64,000 bases of DNA from Actinomadura syzygii (GCF_008085905.1 NZ_VSFF01000009.1:489532-553531), one strand, 5' to 3'; positions 9,110-17,685 are shown, counted from the stretch's first letter. Notes: generated by a model not told the origin, from the sequence alone. Translations and numbers: made by a program.

Positions 9110-11302
9110 ATGATCAAGATTGCGTCGTTCTCTGCCCGATCGGCCTGGCGGAAGGGGCGGGAGCGGCTCGACCGGGCCGTGCGCCGGGGCGTGCGGCAGG
9201 CCACGCCATTCCACGGCGTCGCGGCCGGGCTCGGCGTCGGGCTGCCCCTGCTGCTCGGCCTGCTGAGCGGACGGCCCGACCGGGGCACGCTCGCGGCCAT
9301 CGGGGCCTACCTGATCGCCGTGGCCGCGCCCACCGGCCCCTATGCGGCGCGGGCCCGGTCCATGGCCGAGTTCATCGTGGTCGTCGCCGTGGGCGGGGGG
9401 CTCGGCGGGCTGCTCGCCCCCTTCCCCTGGGCGGTCGTCGTGGTGATCACCGCGACCGTGGCGGGCGCGGTGCTGCTGGGCCAGGTGAAGCCGGTCCCGG
9501 AGTTCGCCGTCCTGTTCACCGCGGTCCGCCCGCCGCCCACGCATCCGCTGGAGAACATGGCGCTGATGGCCCTCGGCGGGCTGTGGGTCGCCGTGATCCT
9601 GCTGAGCCCCTGGCCCTTCCGGCGGCTGCGTCCGCTCGGCGGCGCGCTCGGGGCGGTGGCCGACGCGGTCGCCGCGATGCTGGACGCGGCGGCCGACGGA
9701 CTGCGCGAGCCCGCCACCGGCGCCGCCGACTGGGAGGACCGGCGCAAGAAGGCGGCGGCGGCCATGCGGAAGGCCGCCACCACCTACGGCCTCTACCTGA
9801 GCGGGCAGCCGGAGGCGCCGAACGCCCGTCCGCAACGGCTCCTCGGCGGGTTCCGGCGGATGATCCACCGGACCGTCGGCCTTGAGGCGCAGATACGGGC
9901 CCTGACCGCCGGTGGAGCGTTACCGGAATCCGTGCCGGAAGCCTGGCGGTCGGAGACGGCGGCGGCGATCGGCGCGCTGGCGGCCGAGGCCCGGCGGCTC
10001 GCCGCCGATCTGGAGGAGGCACGGCCGCCGTCCGGAGGCGGGGCCGCGCCGATGTCGCCAGACCTCGCCGACCAGGCGGAGGACGTCTGGCGGGCCGCCG
10101 GGGACGACCGGGACGAGCTGCTGAACGCGGCGATCACCGAGGAGATCACCCGGTCCGTCGACCGCCTCCACAGCACGCTGGAGTCGGCCAGGGGCGCGTT
10201 CGCCGACCGGTCGCTGCCGGGGCCCGCCGTCCGGGTGCGCCCGGTGGCGCGGGCGGCGGGCGCCGTCGCCGAGGTCCGGCACCGGTCGGTGCTGTTCCAG
10301 CAGGCCATGCGCGTCGCCCTCATGGTCGGCCTCGCGATGACGATCTCCACCGCGTTCCGGATCCGGCACGGGCAGTGGATGGCGATGACCGTCCTCGTCA
10401 CGTTGCACGCCACGTACGGGGAGACGATGTCCCGCGTCGGCCAGCGGGTCGCGGGCAGCGCCGTGGGCTGCCTGATCGCGGCGGTGGTGCTGGCGTCGAC
10501 GCACAGCCGCCCGCACGCCGCGCTCGCGATGACGCTGTTCGCGGTGGCGGCGTTCACGCTGCGGCCGCTCGGCTACACGTACTGGAACGTCTTCGTCACC
10601 CCGTTGAGCCTGATGCTGATGGACCTCTCGTTCCTGGCGGACTGGTCCATCGCGCTGCGGCGCATCCTGCTCATCGCGGCGGGCGGCGCGATCGCCCTGG
10701 TGGGGACGCGGGTGCTGTGGCCGCGGCAGGCGGCGCGGGAGGTCCCCGACCGGGTGGACGAACTCCTGTCCGCGTGCGCGGACCTGACCCGTGCCACGGC
10801 GGCGGTGGCCGAGGGCGAGGCGTCCCGGCTGCCGTACGGCCCGGACGGCCCGCTCGCCGCGACCCGAAAGGCCATCGACGGCCTCGCGGAGCTGCGGACC
10901 CGGATGGAGAACGAGCCCGACCACGACCCCGGGCAGACCGAACGGCTGACGACGCTCATCGAAGCCTGCGGGCGCATCCGCGACCGTCTCATCACGGTGG
11001 CGGGCACCACCGGCGTGACGTCCGGTCCGCGGAACCCCGTCGCCCGCGTCCTGGACCGGACGGCCGACGCCATCGAGAACGCCGCCGCGCCCGGCGCCCC
11101 GCCGTCCGGCGGTCTCGATGTGAGCGGGCTGCTGGACGACCTGGACGACCGGCTGGCGCGGGAGGCCCACCGGCGCCGTGCGGAGCACGACCTCCCGGAC
11201 CGGACGGTGCGCGGCCTCGCCGCCACCCGGCGGACCCTCGACGGCCTCGTCGGCGACGTCGACGACCTGGTCGGCGCGGTCTCGGCGATGCCGCGCCCGT
11301 GA
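9110..11302 (+). CDS. FUSC-family (aromatic acid exporter-like) membrane protein
   Basis: This 730-residue protein has two blocks of TM helices (about residues 35-165 and 395-535) separated and followed by long Ala/Arg/Glu-rich cytoplasmic helices. The second block, with RIRHGQWMAMTVLVT and a long hydrophobic run, fits the FUSC_2 domain of fusaric acid/p-hydroxybenzoic acid efflux proteins. The substrate is unknown. It sits between ureA-ureC and ureD and runs opposite to all urease genes, so it breaks up the urease locus. Its stop lies within a 15-bp tandem repeat at 11298-11402. The start is ATG 9110 and the upstream ribosome site is poor. Confidence 0.75.
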   Translation: MIKIASFSARSAWRKGRERLDRAVRRGVRQATPFHGVAAGLGVGLPLLLGLLSGRPDRGTLAAIGAYLIAVAAPTGPYAARARSMAEFIVVVAVGGGLGGLLAPFPWAVVVVITATVAGAVLLGQVKPVPEFAVLFTAVRPPPTHPLENMALMALGGLWVAVILLSPWPFRRLRPLGGALGAVADAVAAMLDAAADGLREPATGAADWEDRRKKAAAAMRKAATTYGLYLSGQPEAPNARPQRLLGGFRRMIHRTVGLEAQIRALTAGGALPESVPEAWRSETAAAIGALAAEARRLAADLEEARPPSGGGAAPMSPDLADQAEDVWRAAGDDRDELLNAAITEEITRSVDRLHSTLESARGAFADRSLPGPAVRVRPVARAAGAVAEVRHRSVLFQQAMRVALMVGLAMTISTAFRIRHGQWMAMTVLVTLHATYGETMSRVGQRVAGSAVGCLIAAVVLASTHSRPHAALAMTLFAVAAFTLRPLGYTYWNVFVTPLSLMLMDLSFLADWSIALRRILLIAAGGAIALVGTRVLWPRQAAREVPDRVDELLSACADLTRATAAVAEGEASRLPYGPDGPLAATRKAIDGLAELRTRMENEPDHDPGQTERLTTLIEACGRIRDRLITVAGTTGVTSGPRNPVARVLDRTADAIENAAAPGAPPSGGLDVSGLLDDLDDRLAREAHRRRAEHDLPDRTVRGLAATRRTLDGLVGDVDDLVGAVSAMPRP

Positions 11303-11402
11303 CCGGCTCGCCCGTGACCAGCTCGCCCGTGACCGCCTCGCCCGTGACCGACTCGCAGGTGACCGCCTCGCAGGTGACCGACTCGGCCGTGGTCAGCGGC
11401 CC
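11298..11402. repeat. 15-bp tandem repeat between FUSC gene and ureD (about 7 copies)
   Basis: The unit is close to CGTGACCGCCTCGCC. Six good copies cover 11298-11387 and a decayed seventh reaches 11402. It contains the FUSC stop codon, and the convergent ureD stop lies in the decayed seventh copy. Translated on either strand it gives pentapeptide repeats (VTGE/VTCE on the minus strand). Whether it works as a terminator or is slippage-prone spacer is unknown. Confidence 0.9.
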
Positions 11403-12367
11403 CCGTGGTGGTCGGGCGCGGGCACGTGGAGCAGCAGGCGGCGCACCGCGTCCCAGGTCCGGTAGAAGGCCGCGTCGACCTCCGGCGACCGGTCGCCGAG
11501 GATCCGGGCCCATGCCCCGCGGTCGCCCGGCAGGATGCTGGCGCCACCGCGCAGGCCCGTGGCGGCGATCGCGGCGTGCATGGCGTCGGCGACCTGGCCC
11601 GCCGACGCCGCGCCGGTGATGACGTACAGGGTGGCCATGACGCCGAAGCCGTCCAGCACGGCGGGCCCGGTCACCGTCCGCTCGTCGGGCACCAGCCGGA
11701 GCGGGTCGGCGAACAGGAGGCGGCCCTGCCCGTCCCGGACCTCCAGGTCGGTGCAGTAGGCGGCGTAGGCGTGGCGTTCGCCGCGGGCGAGCCGTCCCGC
11801 CATCAGCTTCTCGCCCAGGACGACGGTCGCGCGGTCTCCGACGGTGACGCTCATGTGCTGGTAGAACCGCGAGTCCCGGAACGGGATCGTGGTCGCGGGC
11901 AGGTACTCGACGTAGCTGTCGGGCCCGGCGTCCAGCTCGACGACCTGGGTGGCGTAGTCGTGTTCCATCCGGTAGACGCGCGTGGCGGTCTGGGTCGTGA
12001 AGTGCGCGGACGTCCCCCGCCCGCACTCCAGGCCGATGCGGTAGCGGTCGCCCTGCAGCACTCCGCCGCCGGACGTCAGGAACATCACGTACGCCATGTC
12101 GGGCAGCGCGGCGTCCTGGAACAAGGGGCGGGCGATGTGCAGCGGCGCCTTCTGGAACCGGCGGGTCAGCTCGGTCCGCCCGCCGATCAGGTCGAAGCCG
12201 AGCTCCAGCACGCCGACCTTGCCGGGCGATCCGACGGGCAGGGTGTCGGGGACGGCGGCGTGCCGCGCCACGACGGGCGGGACCCGCTCCGGAGCGCAGT
12301 AGGCCGCGCTCATCCGGTCGGGCCGCCCCGGCCCCGACGGGTCCGTCGACGCCCCCGCGGTGGTCAC
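11393..12367 (-). CDS. ureD: urease accessory protein UreD/UreH
   Basis: Urease maturation scaffold that binds apo-urease and UreF/UreG for nickel insertion. The product has 324 residues from GTG 12367, which overlaps the ureG stop (GTGA). An internal Met at 12313 would give 306 residues, closer to the family. Family signatures are KVGVLELGFDLIGGRTELT, VMFLTSGGGVLQGDRY, TTQTATRVYRM and EYLPATTIPFRDSRF. It is last gene of the utp-cbiX-ureBFGD operon. The gene ends in the 15-bp tandem repeat shared with the convergent FUSC gene. Confidence 0.9.
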   Translation of the reverse strand: MTTAGASTDPSGPGRPDRMSAAYCAPERVPPVVARHAAVPDTLPVGSPGKVGVLELGFDLIGGRTELTRRFQKAPLHIARPLFQDAALPDMAYVMFLTSGGGVLQGDRYRIGLECGRGTSAHFTTQTATRVYRMEHDYATQVVELDAGPDSYVEYLPATTIPFRDSRFYQHMSVTVGDRATVVLGEKLMAGRLARGERHAYAAYCTDLEVRDGQGRLLFADPLRLVPDERTVTGPAVLDGFGVMATLYVITGAASAGQVADAMHAAIAATGLRGGASILPGDRGAWARILGDRSPEVDAAFYRTWDAVRRLLLHVPAPDHHGGR

Positions 12368-12999
12368 CCCGCCGGTGAGCACATCGCCTCCATGCGCTCC
12401 AGGACGAGGTCGGCGACCTCGGGGAGGCCGGTCCCGGTGAGGCAGTCGGTGAGGATGACGGGCCCCGCGCCCCGCACCGCGCGGGCGTCGCGCTCCATCA
12501 CCGACAGGTCGGTGCGCACGTACTGGGCGATGTCGATCTTGTTGATGACGAGGAGGTCGGAGTCGGTGGTGCCCGGGCCGCGCTTGCGCGGCATCTTCTC
12601 CCCCTCGGCGGTGTCCAGGACGAACACGTACGTGTCGGCCAGGACCGGGCTGAACGTGAGCGTCAGGTTGTCGCCGCCGCTCTCGAACAGCAGGACGTCG
12701 ATGTCGGGGAAGCGGTCGAGCAGCTCGGCGGCCGCGGCGAGGTTCATCGTCGGGTCGTCCCGGACGGCGGTGTGCGGGCAGGAGCCCGTCTCCACGCCGA
12801 CGACCCGGTCGGCGTCCAGCGTGCCGGCCAGGGTGCGGCGGACGTGCTCGGCGTCCTCCTGCGTGTAGATGTCGTTGGTGATGACGCCGGGGACGTGCCC
12901 CCGCTCGATCAGGATCGGGACCAGCGCCTCGATGAGGGCGGTCTTGCCGGACCCCACCGGCCCGCCGACACCGATCTTGTAAACCTCTTCCAGTTCCAT
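12364..12999 (-). CDS. ureG: urease accessory GTPase UreG
   Basis: SIMIBI-class GTPase that drives nickel delivery to apo-urease, 211 residues. Visible are the P-loop GGPVGSGKT (residues 12-20), the nickel-binding CPH in ETGSCPHTAVRDD, the ESGGDNLTLTFSP motif and NKID for guanine recognition. GGAGGG lies 5 bases before the ATG. The ureD start overlaps its stop. A 9-bp tandem repeat separates it from ureF. Confidence 0.97.
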   Translation of the reverse strand: MELEEVYKIGVGGPVGSGKTALIEALVPILIERGHVPGVITNDIYTQEDAEHVRRTLAGTLDADRVVGVETGSCPHTAVRDDPTMNLAAAAELLDRFPDIDVLLFESGGDNLTLTFSPVLADTYVFVLDTAEGEKMPRKRGPGTTDSDLLVINKIDIAQYVRTDLSVMERDARAVRGAGPVILTDCLTGTGLPEVADLVLERMEAMCSPAG

Positions 13000-13022
13000 G
13001 TCGTCCCTCCGGACGTCGATCG

Positions 13023-13074
13023 GTCACGCGGGATCGTGCGGGTCACGCGGGTCACGCGGGTCACGCGGGTCACG
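13023..13074. repeat. 9-bp tandem repeat between ureF and ureG
   Basis: The unit is GTCACGCGG, with exact copies at 13023, 13042, 13051 and 13060, one decayed copy near 13033 and a partial copy at 13069. It fills most of the only sizeable gap in the urease accessory operon and includes the ureF stop codon. Confidence 0.9.
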
Positions 13075-13831
13075 TGACGAACAGGCGCGCCTCCGCCCGT
13101 TCGTGCAGGGCCGCGACGGCGTCCGCGGCCGGGGCCGAGGCGTGCAGGTCGCGCGGGTCCCGGACGGCCAGCGCCGTGTCCGCCGCCGCGACCAGCTCCG
13201 GCCGGACCTCCCGCAGCAGCGCCTGCGCCCGCCGGAAGTCGATCCGGCCGAGCCGCACCGCCGCCGTGGCGCAGCTCGCCGCGAACGCGTACAGGTCACC
13301 GGCCACGGCGTCCCGGACCGGCACCCCGAGCCCGGCGTGCACGGCGCCGACGACGACCGCGTGGTTGCCCGGCGCCGCGCCGGTCGCGACGAGCCGGGAC
13401 AGCCGGGCCGCCGGGGCCGAGTCGAACGCGGGGCCCGCCGTGTCCAGGACCTGCCGTCCGGTGCGGACGGAGGCCGTCCGCTGCTCCCGGTTGAGCTTGA
13501 TCGCGTGCAGCCTGCGGTCGGTCTCGACCAGCGCGTCCCAGTCGTCGCCGGTCACGGCGCGGTGCGCGAGCGCCAGCGCGGCCGCGTCGGCGGTACCCGC
13601 CGCCCGCACCAGGTCGCGGACCAGGTCGGCCACGTTGTCCGCCTGGACGGCGCGGAGCTGGAAGTGGCCTTCCAGCCCGTGCGACAGCGTGTACAGGCCG
13701 CTCGGGAAGGCCGAGTCGGTGAGCTGCAACTGCGCCAGCAGCGGCCCCAGCCCGTCAGCGCCCGCCAGACGGTCAGCACCCGCCGGACGGTCAGCACCCG
13801 CCGGACGGTCAGTGCCCGCCGGACGATCCAC
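13070..13831 (-). CDS. ureF: urease accessory protein UreF
   Basis: Urease maturation factor acting with UreD and UreG, 253 residues. LQLTDSAFPSGLYTLSHGLE matches the conserved UreF N-terminal motif. The GTG at 13831 lies inside ureB (23-base overlap). It adds an N-terminal hexapeptide repeat of the type PAGADR (four copies) encoded by an 18-bp tandem repeat; the conserved domain begins near residue 28. A later start after the repeat cannot be excluded. Codon bias and GC match the neighbours. Confidence 0.9.
   Translation of the reverse strand: MDRPAGTDRPAGADRPAGADRLAGADGLGPLLAQLQLTDSAFPSGLYTLSHGLEGHFQLRAVQADNVADLVRDLVRAAGTADAAALALAHRAVTGDDWDALVETDRRLHAIKLNREQRTASVRTGRQVLDTAGPAFDSAPAARLSRLVATGAAPGNHAVVVGAVHAGLGVPVRDAVAGDLYAFAASCATAAVRLGRIDFRRAQALLREVRPELVAAADTALAVRDPRDLHASAPAADAVAALHERAEARLFVT
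13751..13822. repeat. 18-bp tandem repeat at the ureB/ureF junction
   Basis: Four copies of an 18-bp unit, ACGGTCAGCACCCGCCGG in its central copies, at 13751, 13769, 13787 and 13805. It encodes the PAGADR repeat at the start of UreF and overlaps the ureB stop codon. Confidence 0.9.
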
Positions 13832-14201
13832 CGTGTGCCCCGGTGTCCTTGTATCCCCGCACGTGCAGCCGGTGCAGCGCCTTCTTGCGCGCGGACGAGG
13901 AGCGGATGCTCCCGTCCAGCAGGCCGCCGAACCCGACGATCCGCATCCCGCCGCCGTACTCGACGAGCTTCACCTCCTTGGTGTCGCCCGCCTCGAACCG
14001 GACGGCCGTGCCCGCCGGAATGTCCAGCCGCATTCCGAAGCTCTTATCGCGGTCGAAGCTCATCGCACGGTTGACCTCGAAGAAATGGAAATGCGAACCG
14101 ATCTGCACGGCCCGGTCACCCGTGTTGTGCACGGTCAGCGTCTCTCTGCGCTGGCCGACGTTGAGCTCGAGGTCACCCTCCGCGAACATGTAGCCGCCCA
14201 T
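13809..14201 (-). CDS. ureB: urease subunit beta, displaced from ureA/ureC
   Basis: Structural subunit of urease, 130 residues. It begins GGYMFAEGDLELNVG and contains GSHFHFFEVNRAMSFDR, RLDIPAGTAVRFEAG and VGFGGLLDG, all typical. The Gly/His/Ser-rich end (AHGGSSGGH) is a little longer than usual. GGGGAGGGGG lies 6 bases before the ATG, and the start overlaps the end of the CbiX-like gene by 29 bases. It is in the accessory operon instead of between ureA and ureC, so alpha and gamma are transcribed separately from beta. Confidence 0.95.
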   Translation of the reverse strand: MGGYMFAEGDLELNVGQRRETLTVHNTGDRAVQIGSHFHFFEVNRAMSFDRDKSFGMRLDIPAGTAVRFEAGDTKEVKLVEYGGGMRIVGFGGLLDGSIRSSSARKKALHRLHVRGYKDTGAHGGSSGGH

Positions 14202-14988
14202 GTGCGGCCCCCTCCCCTGGTTTCATGCCGATGACTTCAGAAAAATCGTCGTGATGACGCGCCTCGTGAGCGCCGCCGTGCTCGTGCTCGTGCTCGTGCC
14301 CGTGCCCGTGGCCATGACCTTGGTTCGCGGCCGCGGCGAGGCCGTCGTCGTGGTTCCGGCGCCAGCGGCGCTCCGCCTCGGCCGCGCGTTCGCGGACCAG
14401 TGCCGCGAGCGCCGCCCCGCCGAGCAGCGGCCCCGCGACGCGGTCCGCACCGGTCGAAGAGTCGGGTCGGAGCGGGACGAGTGAGGCGGGCACGAGCACG
14501 ACCTCCCCGGCCCCCAGCCGGCGGCAGCGTTCCACGCCCTCGGCCACGTCCGGCTCGCCGTCCGCCAACGCGACCTCTACCCAGCGGACGGGCAGATACT
14601 GCCTGACCAGCCGCGCGACCTTGAACAGCTCCGCGTCGGCCTCCGGGTCCGCCGCCGGCGCCACCAGCAGCACCGCCCCGTGGAAGCCCGCGCCGGGGAT
14701 CGTCCGCACGACCGCCGCGCGGATCCACCCGACCAGGTGCGCGGCCGTGCCGAGCGGCGGGGCGAGCAGCAGGTCCCCTGGCCGCCGCTCGCGCGCCGCC
14801 CACGCCAGCGTCTGCGCGGCGGCCTGCGCGACGCCGGGATCGCGTCCCAGCGTCATCGGCACCACGACGGCCCGCGCGTGCTCGCCCAAAGCGGTGCGCA
14901 GCCCCCGGCCGGGGTCGTGGATCCCGGCCGTCCCGGCCGCGAGGCTCTCGTGCCCGCCGACCGCCAGGACGGCGCGGTCCCCCGTCAC
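14173..14988 (-). CDS. CbiX/SirB-like metal chelatase with poly-His tail, embedded in urease operon
   Basis: The 271-residue product has two half-domains. The first begins RAVLAVGGHESL, where the His occupies the place of the CbiX GHGS metal site. The second contains AVLLVAPAADPEADAELF and GAGEVVLVPASLVP. This resembles the long sirohydrochlorin cobalto-/ferro-/nickelochelatases. Residues 225-246 contain ten His among Gly and Glu, a likely Ni/Co store. The start GTG overlaps the urea transporter stop (GTGA) and its end overlaps ureB by 29 bases. With no ureE in the window, a role in nickel storage or delivery to urease is a reasonable inference; cobalamin or siroheme synthesis is the alternative. 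Confidence 0.7.
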   Translation of the reverse strand: MTGDRAVLAVGGHESLAAGTAGIHDPGRGLRTALGEHARAVVVPMTLGRDPGVAQAAAQTLAWAARERRPGDLLLAPPLGTAAHLVGWIRAAVVRTIPGAGFHGAVLLVAPAADPEADAELFKVARLVRQYLPVRWVEVALADGEPDVAEGVERCRRLGAGEVVLVPASLVPLRPDSSTGADRVAGPLLGGAALAALVRERAAEAERRWRRNHDDGLAAAANQGHGHGHGHEHEHEHGGAHEARHHDDFSEVIGMKPGEGAAHGRLHVRGG

Positions 14989-15965
14989 GAGGTCCGCCGG
15001 AGCATGGAAAGGGTCGGGACGGCGGCCAGGAAGATCCAGGTCGTCAGGACGAACGGCCAGGTCAGCGCATGTCCGCCGACGATGTTGAACGTGTTGGTGA
15101 TCGCCGGGGTGGCCACCGCGGCGGTCGCCGCCCCGATCGCGGCGAAGCCGATCCCGGCGGGGCCGAGCACGACGAACGTCCCGGCCAGCGCGATCCCGGT
15201 CAGCACCGAGTTGTAGCCGTACAGGCCCGCGTCCAGGTCCGCCGCCTGCGCGCCGAGCCACCAGCCCATCAGCAGCCCGATGATGCTCCCCGCCGACGCC
15301 GCCGCCGCGACCGTCCGGCTCGACACCGCCAGCCCGACCAGGAAGATCAGCCCCACGTACCACTTGTCCTGGAAGAACACCTGCCCGAACCCGTTGAAGA
15401 AGCCGTGCCAGACGTCGCTGAACGAGACCTCGGTGCCCGGATGGGTGGCCGACGGCGGCGGATTGAGCGGATGGTGGATCCACACCCGGTGAAAGGACGG
15501 CGCCGCGATCAGCATCATCAGCGTGACCACGCAGAACGGCGCCGTCAGAGCCGGGAGGTTGTACTGCTTGAGCAGGACGACCAGCGCGGAGTTGACCATG
15601 CTGGCCCCGATCGACGCGCCGATGACCACGAGGACCGTCACCCAGTTCGTCCCGAGGTAGAGGACCAGGCCGACGCCGACGAGCGTCCCCGAGAACCCTT
15701 CGAGACCCGCCGAGATCCGATCCCAGGGGACTCCGAAGGTCCAAGCGGTGAGAGTGGCCGTGGCGCAGCCGAGCAGCCCGAAGGCGCCGAATTCCCAGCC
15801 GCCGACGAAAAGGGCGATGAGGAAGATGAGCCCGGTCCAATAACTGGGCTGGAAATCGACCTGCGCCACCCCGCGCGGGATCGCCAAAACCCCTTCCCTC
15901 ACCCGCTCCGCGGACGGGCGCGACGGCTCGCCGGGGGCGTCCGGTGACGTCGGCGGCGTGTCCAT
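14985..15965 (-). CDS. urea transporter (UT/Yut family)
   Basis: Channel-type urea transporter of 326 residues with about ten TM helices in two homologous halves. The paired signatures are GLEGFSGTLVGVGLVLYLG and GLYGYNSVLTGIALAGTF, matching the duplicated LxGxNGxLxGxAL element of the family. ATG 15965 is chosen because GGGAG lies 7 bases upstream; a longer frame to 16061 lacks family sequence. It is first gene of the operon utp-cbiX-ureB-ureF-ureG-ureD and supplies the substrate for urease. Confidence 0.88.
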   Translation of the reverse strand: MDTPPTSPDAPGEPSRPSAERVREGVLAIPRGVAQVDFQPSYWTGLIFLIALFVGGWEFGAFGLLGCATATLTAWTFGVPWDRISAGLEGFSGTLVGVGLVLYLGTNWVTVLVVIGASIGASMVNSALVVLLKQYNLPALTAPFCVVTLMMLIAAPSFHRVWIHHPLNPPPSATHPGTEVSFSDVWHGFFNGFGQVFFQDKWYVGLIFLVGLAVSSRTVAAAASAGSIIGLLMGWWLGAQAADLDAGLYGYNSVLTGIALAGTFVVLGPAGIGFAAIGAATAAVATPAITNTFNIVGGHALTWPFVLTTWIFLAAVPTLSMLRRTS

Positions 15966-16227
15966 GGATGCTCTCCCATCAGGAGCGACGGCCCACATGG
16001 CGCTCGGCGGCGGCCCCTGCGGTGACGGCTTCCAGCACGGTTCCCGGAAGTCGGCGCGCAAAAACTCTTGATCGCCAACGTTTGGTCAAGCACGGAAATC
16101 CGGGGTTTGCCCTATTTCGACCGTTCGGCCGCCGGGCGTCGAGCAGAGCCAACGCTTTCGTCATTGTTCGTCCCGTAATTTGCTCCTTCCCGGATACATC
16201 ACCCGGCTGGGGAGCAAGCGGACTGTT

Positions 16228-16902
16228 ATGAGCCACGCGACGAAGAAGACCACGCATCGCGAGCGGATCGACTCGCTCCTGTCCGAGGCGGGGACGACCT
16301 ATGCCGAGCAGGCCGGGATCCGGATGGCGGACGAGCCGGGCCCGCTGTGGCGGCTCCTGGTGTTCAGCGACCTGGTGTCGGCGCGGATCCAGTCCGGGAT
16401 CGCCGTGACCGGCAGCCGCGCGCTGTTCGAGGCGGGCGGCGGGACCGCCGAGGGAATGGCGACGCTCACCTGGCGGCAGCGCAAGGACGCCCTGCTGGAC
16501 GGCCGCTACCACCACCTCGCGAACGGCACCGCGACCCGCCTGGGCGCGACGGCGGAGCTGGCGCAGTCCCGATACGGCGGCGACCTGCGAAGACTGGCCG
16601 ACGAGGCCGACGAGCGTCCCGGCCGGGTCGCCGAACTGCTTCAGGAGTTCCCCGGGATCGGCCCGGCGGGCGCCGCCGCGTTCTGCCGCGACGCGCAGGC
16701 GGTGTGGCCGTTCCTGCGCCCCGCCCTGGACGACCGCGTCCTCACGGGCGCCGCGCGCCTCGGCCTGCCCACCGACCCGCACGCGCTGGCGGACCTCGTC
16801 CCCGCCGACCGGCTGGCGGCGCTCGCCGACGCGCTGGTCCGGGTGAGACTCGACGACGACCTCGCCGCGCGCGTCCGCGAGGACGGACACTCCCCCACAT
16901 AG
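16228..16902 (+). CDS. HhH-GPD (endonuclease III-like) family protein
   Basis: The product has 224 residues. LLQEFPGIGPAGAAAFCRDA is a helix-hairpin-helix element followed by a conserved Asp (ALDDRV) in the position of the catalytic Asp of HhH-GPD glycosylases. No Fe-S cluster cysteines follow, so it differs from classic Nth. It is probably a DNA glycosylase/lyase-like repair protein found in actinomycetes, with unknown lesion specificity. ATG 16228 lies after GGGGAG with a long spacer; an upstream ATG at 16180 is open too. It is divergent from the urea transporter. Confidence 0.65.
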   Translation: MSHATKKTTHRERIDSLLSEAGTTYAEQAGIRMADEPGPLWRLLVFSDLVSARIQSGIAVTGSRALFEAGGGTAEGMATLTWRQRKDALLDGRYHHLANGTATRLGATAELAQSRYGGDLRRLADEADERPGRVAELLQEFPGIGPAGAAAFCRDAQAVWPFLRPALDDRVLTGAARLGLPTDPHALADLVPADRLAALADALVRVRLDDDLAARVREDGHSPT

Positions 16903-16943
16903 GGGGCGCATGAGCGGGGAGAAGAGCCCTGTGACAGCAGTGG

Positions 16944-17654
16944 TCAGGGAGGCACCCCGTGATCGCGCAGGGGGCCGACGGCCAGTTCGGCGGCGCGGCA
17001 TCGGGCGACGACGCCGGGCAGCGCCGCCAGGGACGACGTCCAGGCACCGGGCGCCGAGGTGACGTCGCTGTCGTGCAGGAGGAGCGTCGCGCCGCCGACG
17101 AGTTCCGGCGCGAGGGCCGCCAGCACCGATCCCGGGGTGGCGGCGGCCGTCCAGTCCCTGCCCCAGGCCGTCCAGAGGACGGGGCGCAGGCCGTCGCGGC
17201 GCGCGGCGAGGAGGGCCTCGGCGCTCAGCGCCCCGTACGGGGGCCGGTACCAGGACGGGGACACGCCGCACACGTCCTCGATCAGCCGGACCGTCCGCCG
17301 CACCCCGCCGAGGACGCGGCCGGGACGCGAGGTGAGCGCGTTGCCGTGGTCCCAGCCGTGGACGGCGATCTCGTGGCCGTCCGCGACGATGCGGCGGCCC
17401 AGCGCGGGGTCGCGCCGGAGCATCGCGCCGAGGACGAAGAACGTGGCGTGGCAGCCGAGGCGCGCGAGTTCGTCCAGGAACAGGGGCGTCGAGCGGGCGT
17501 CCGGGCCGTCGTCGAAGGTGAGCGCGACGTGCCGGGGCCCGCCGCGCCCGGCGACGCGGGGGGTCAGGCGCCGGACCGGGCGCAGCCAGGTCGCCGCGGG
17601 CAGGGCGTGGCCCGCGAGGACGGCGGCCACGGCGGCGAGGACACGGCGCGACAT
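16944..17654 (-). CDS. polysaccharide deacetylase (NodB-type, CE4)
   Basis: The product has 236 residues: an N-terminal hydrophobic segment (residues 5-22, anchor or signal), then a NodB domain. Motifs are TFDDGPD (catalytic Asp and metal Asp), HGWDHGN (metal His pair), RPPYG and LLLHD. It removes acetyl groups from a cell-surface or peptidoglycan-type N-acetylated glycan outside the membrane. It is divergent from the glycosyltransferase at 17686, with only 31 bases between starts. Confidence 0.9.
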   Translation of the reverse strand: MSRRVLAAVAAVLAGHALPAATWLRPVRRLTPRVAGRGGPRHVALTFDDGPDARSTPLFLDELARLGCHATFFVLGAMLRRDPALGRRIVADGHEIAVHGWDHGNALTSRPGRVLGGVRRTVRLIEDVCGVSPSWYRPPYGALSAEALLAARRDGLRPVLWTAWGRDWTAAATPGSVLAALAPELVGGATLLLHDSDVTSAPGAWTSSLAALPGVVARCRAAELAVGPLRDHGVPP

Positions 17655-17685
17655 GCGGGAAGTGTCACCGGGGGGAGCTCAAGTC

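Noticed and set aside
11393..13027. Long 544-residue minus-strand ORF across ureG and ureD
   Set aside because: The N-terminal 220 residues are ureG in another frame; UreD proper starts at GTG 12367.
14173..15840. 555-residue minus-strand ORF covering both the CbiX-like gene and the urea transporter
   Set aside because: Its N-terminal part is the transporter read in a wrong frame; the real chelatase starts at GTG 14988, overlapping the transporter stop.
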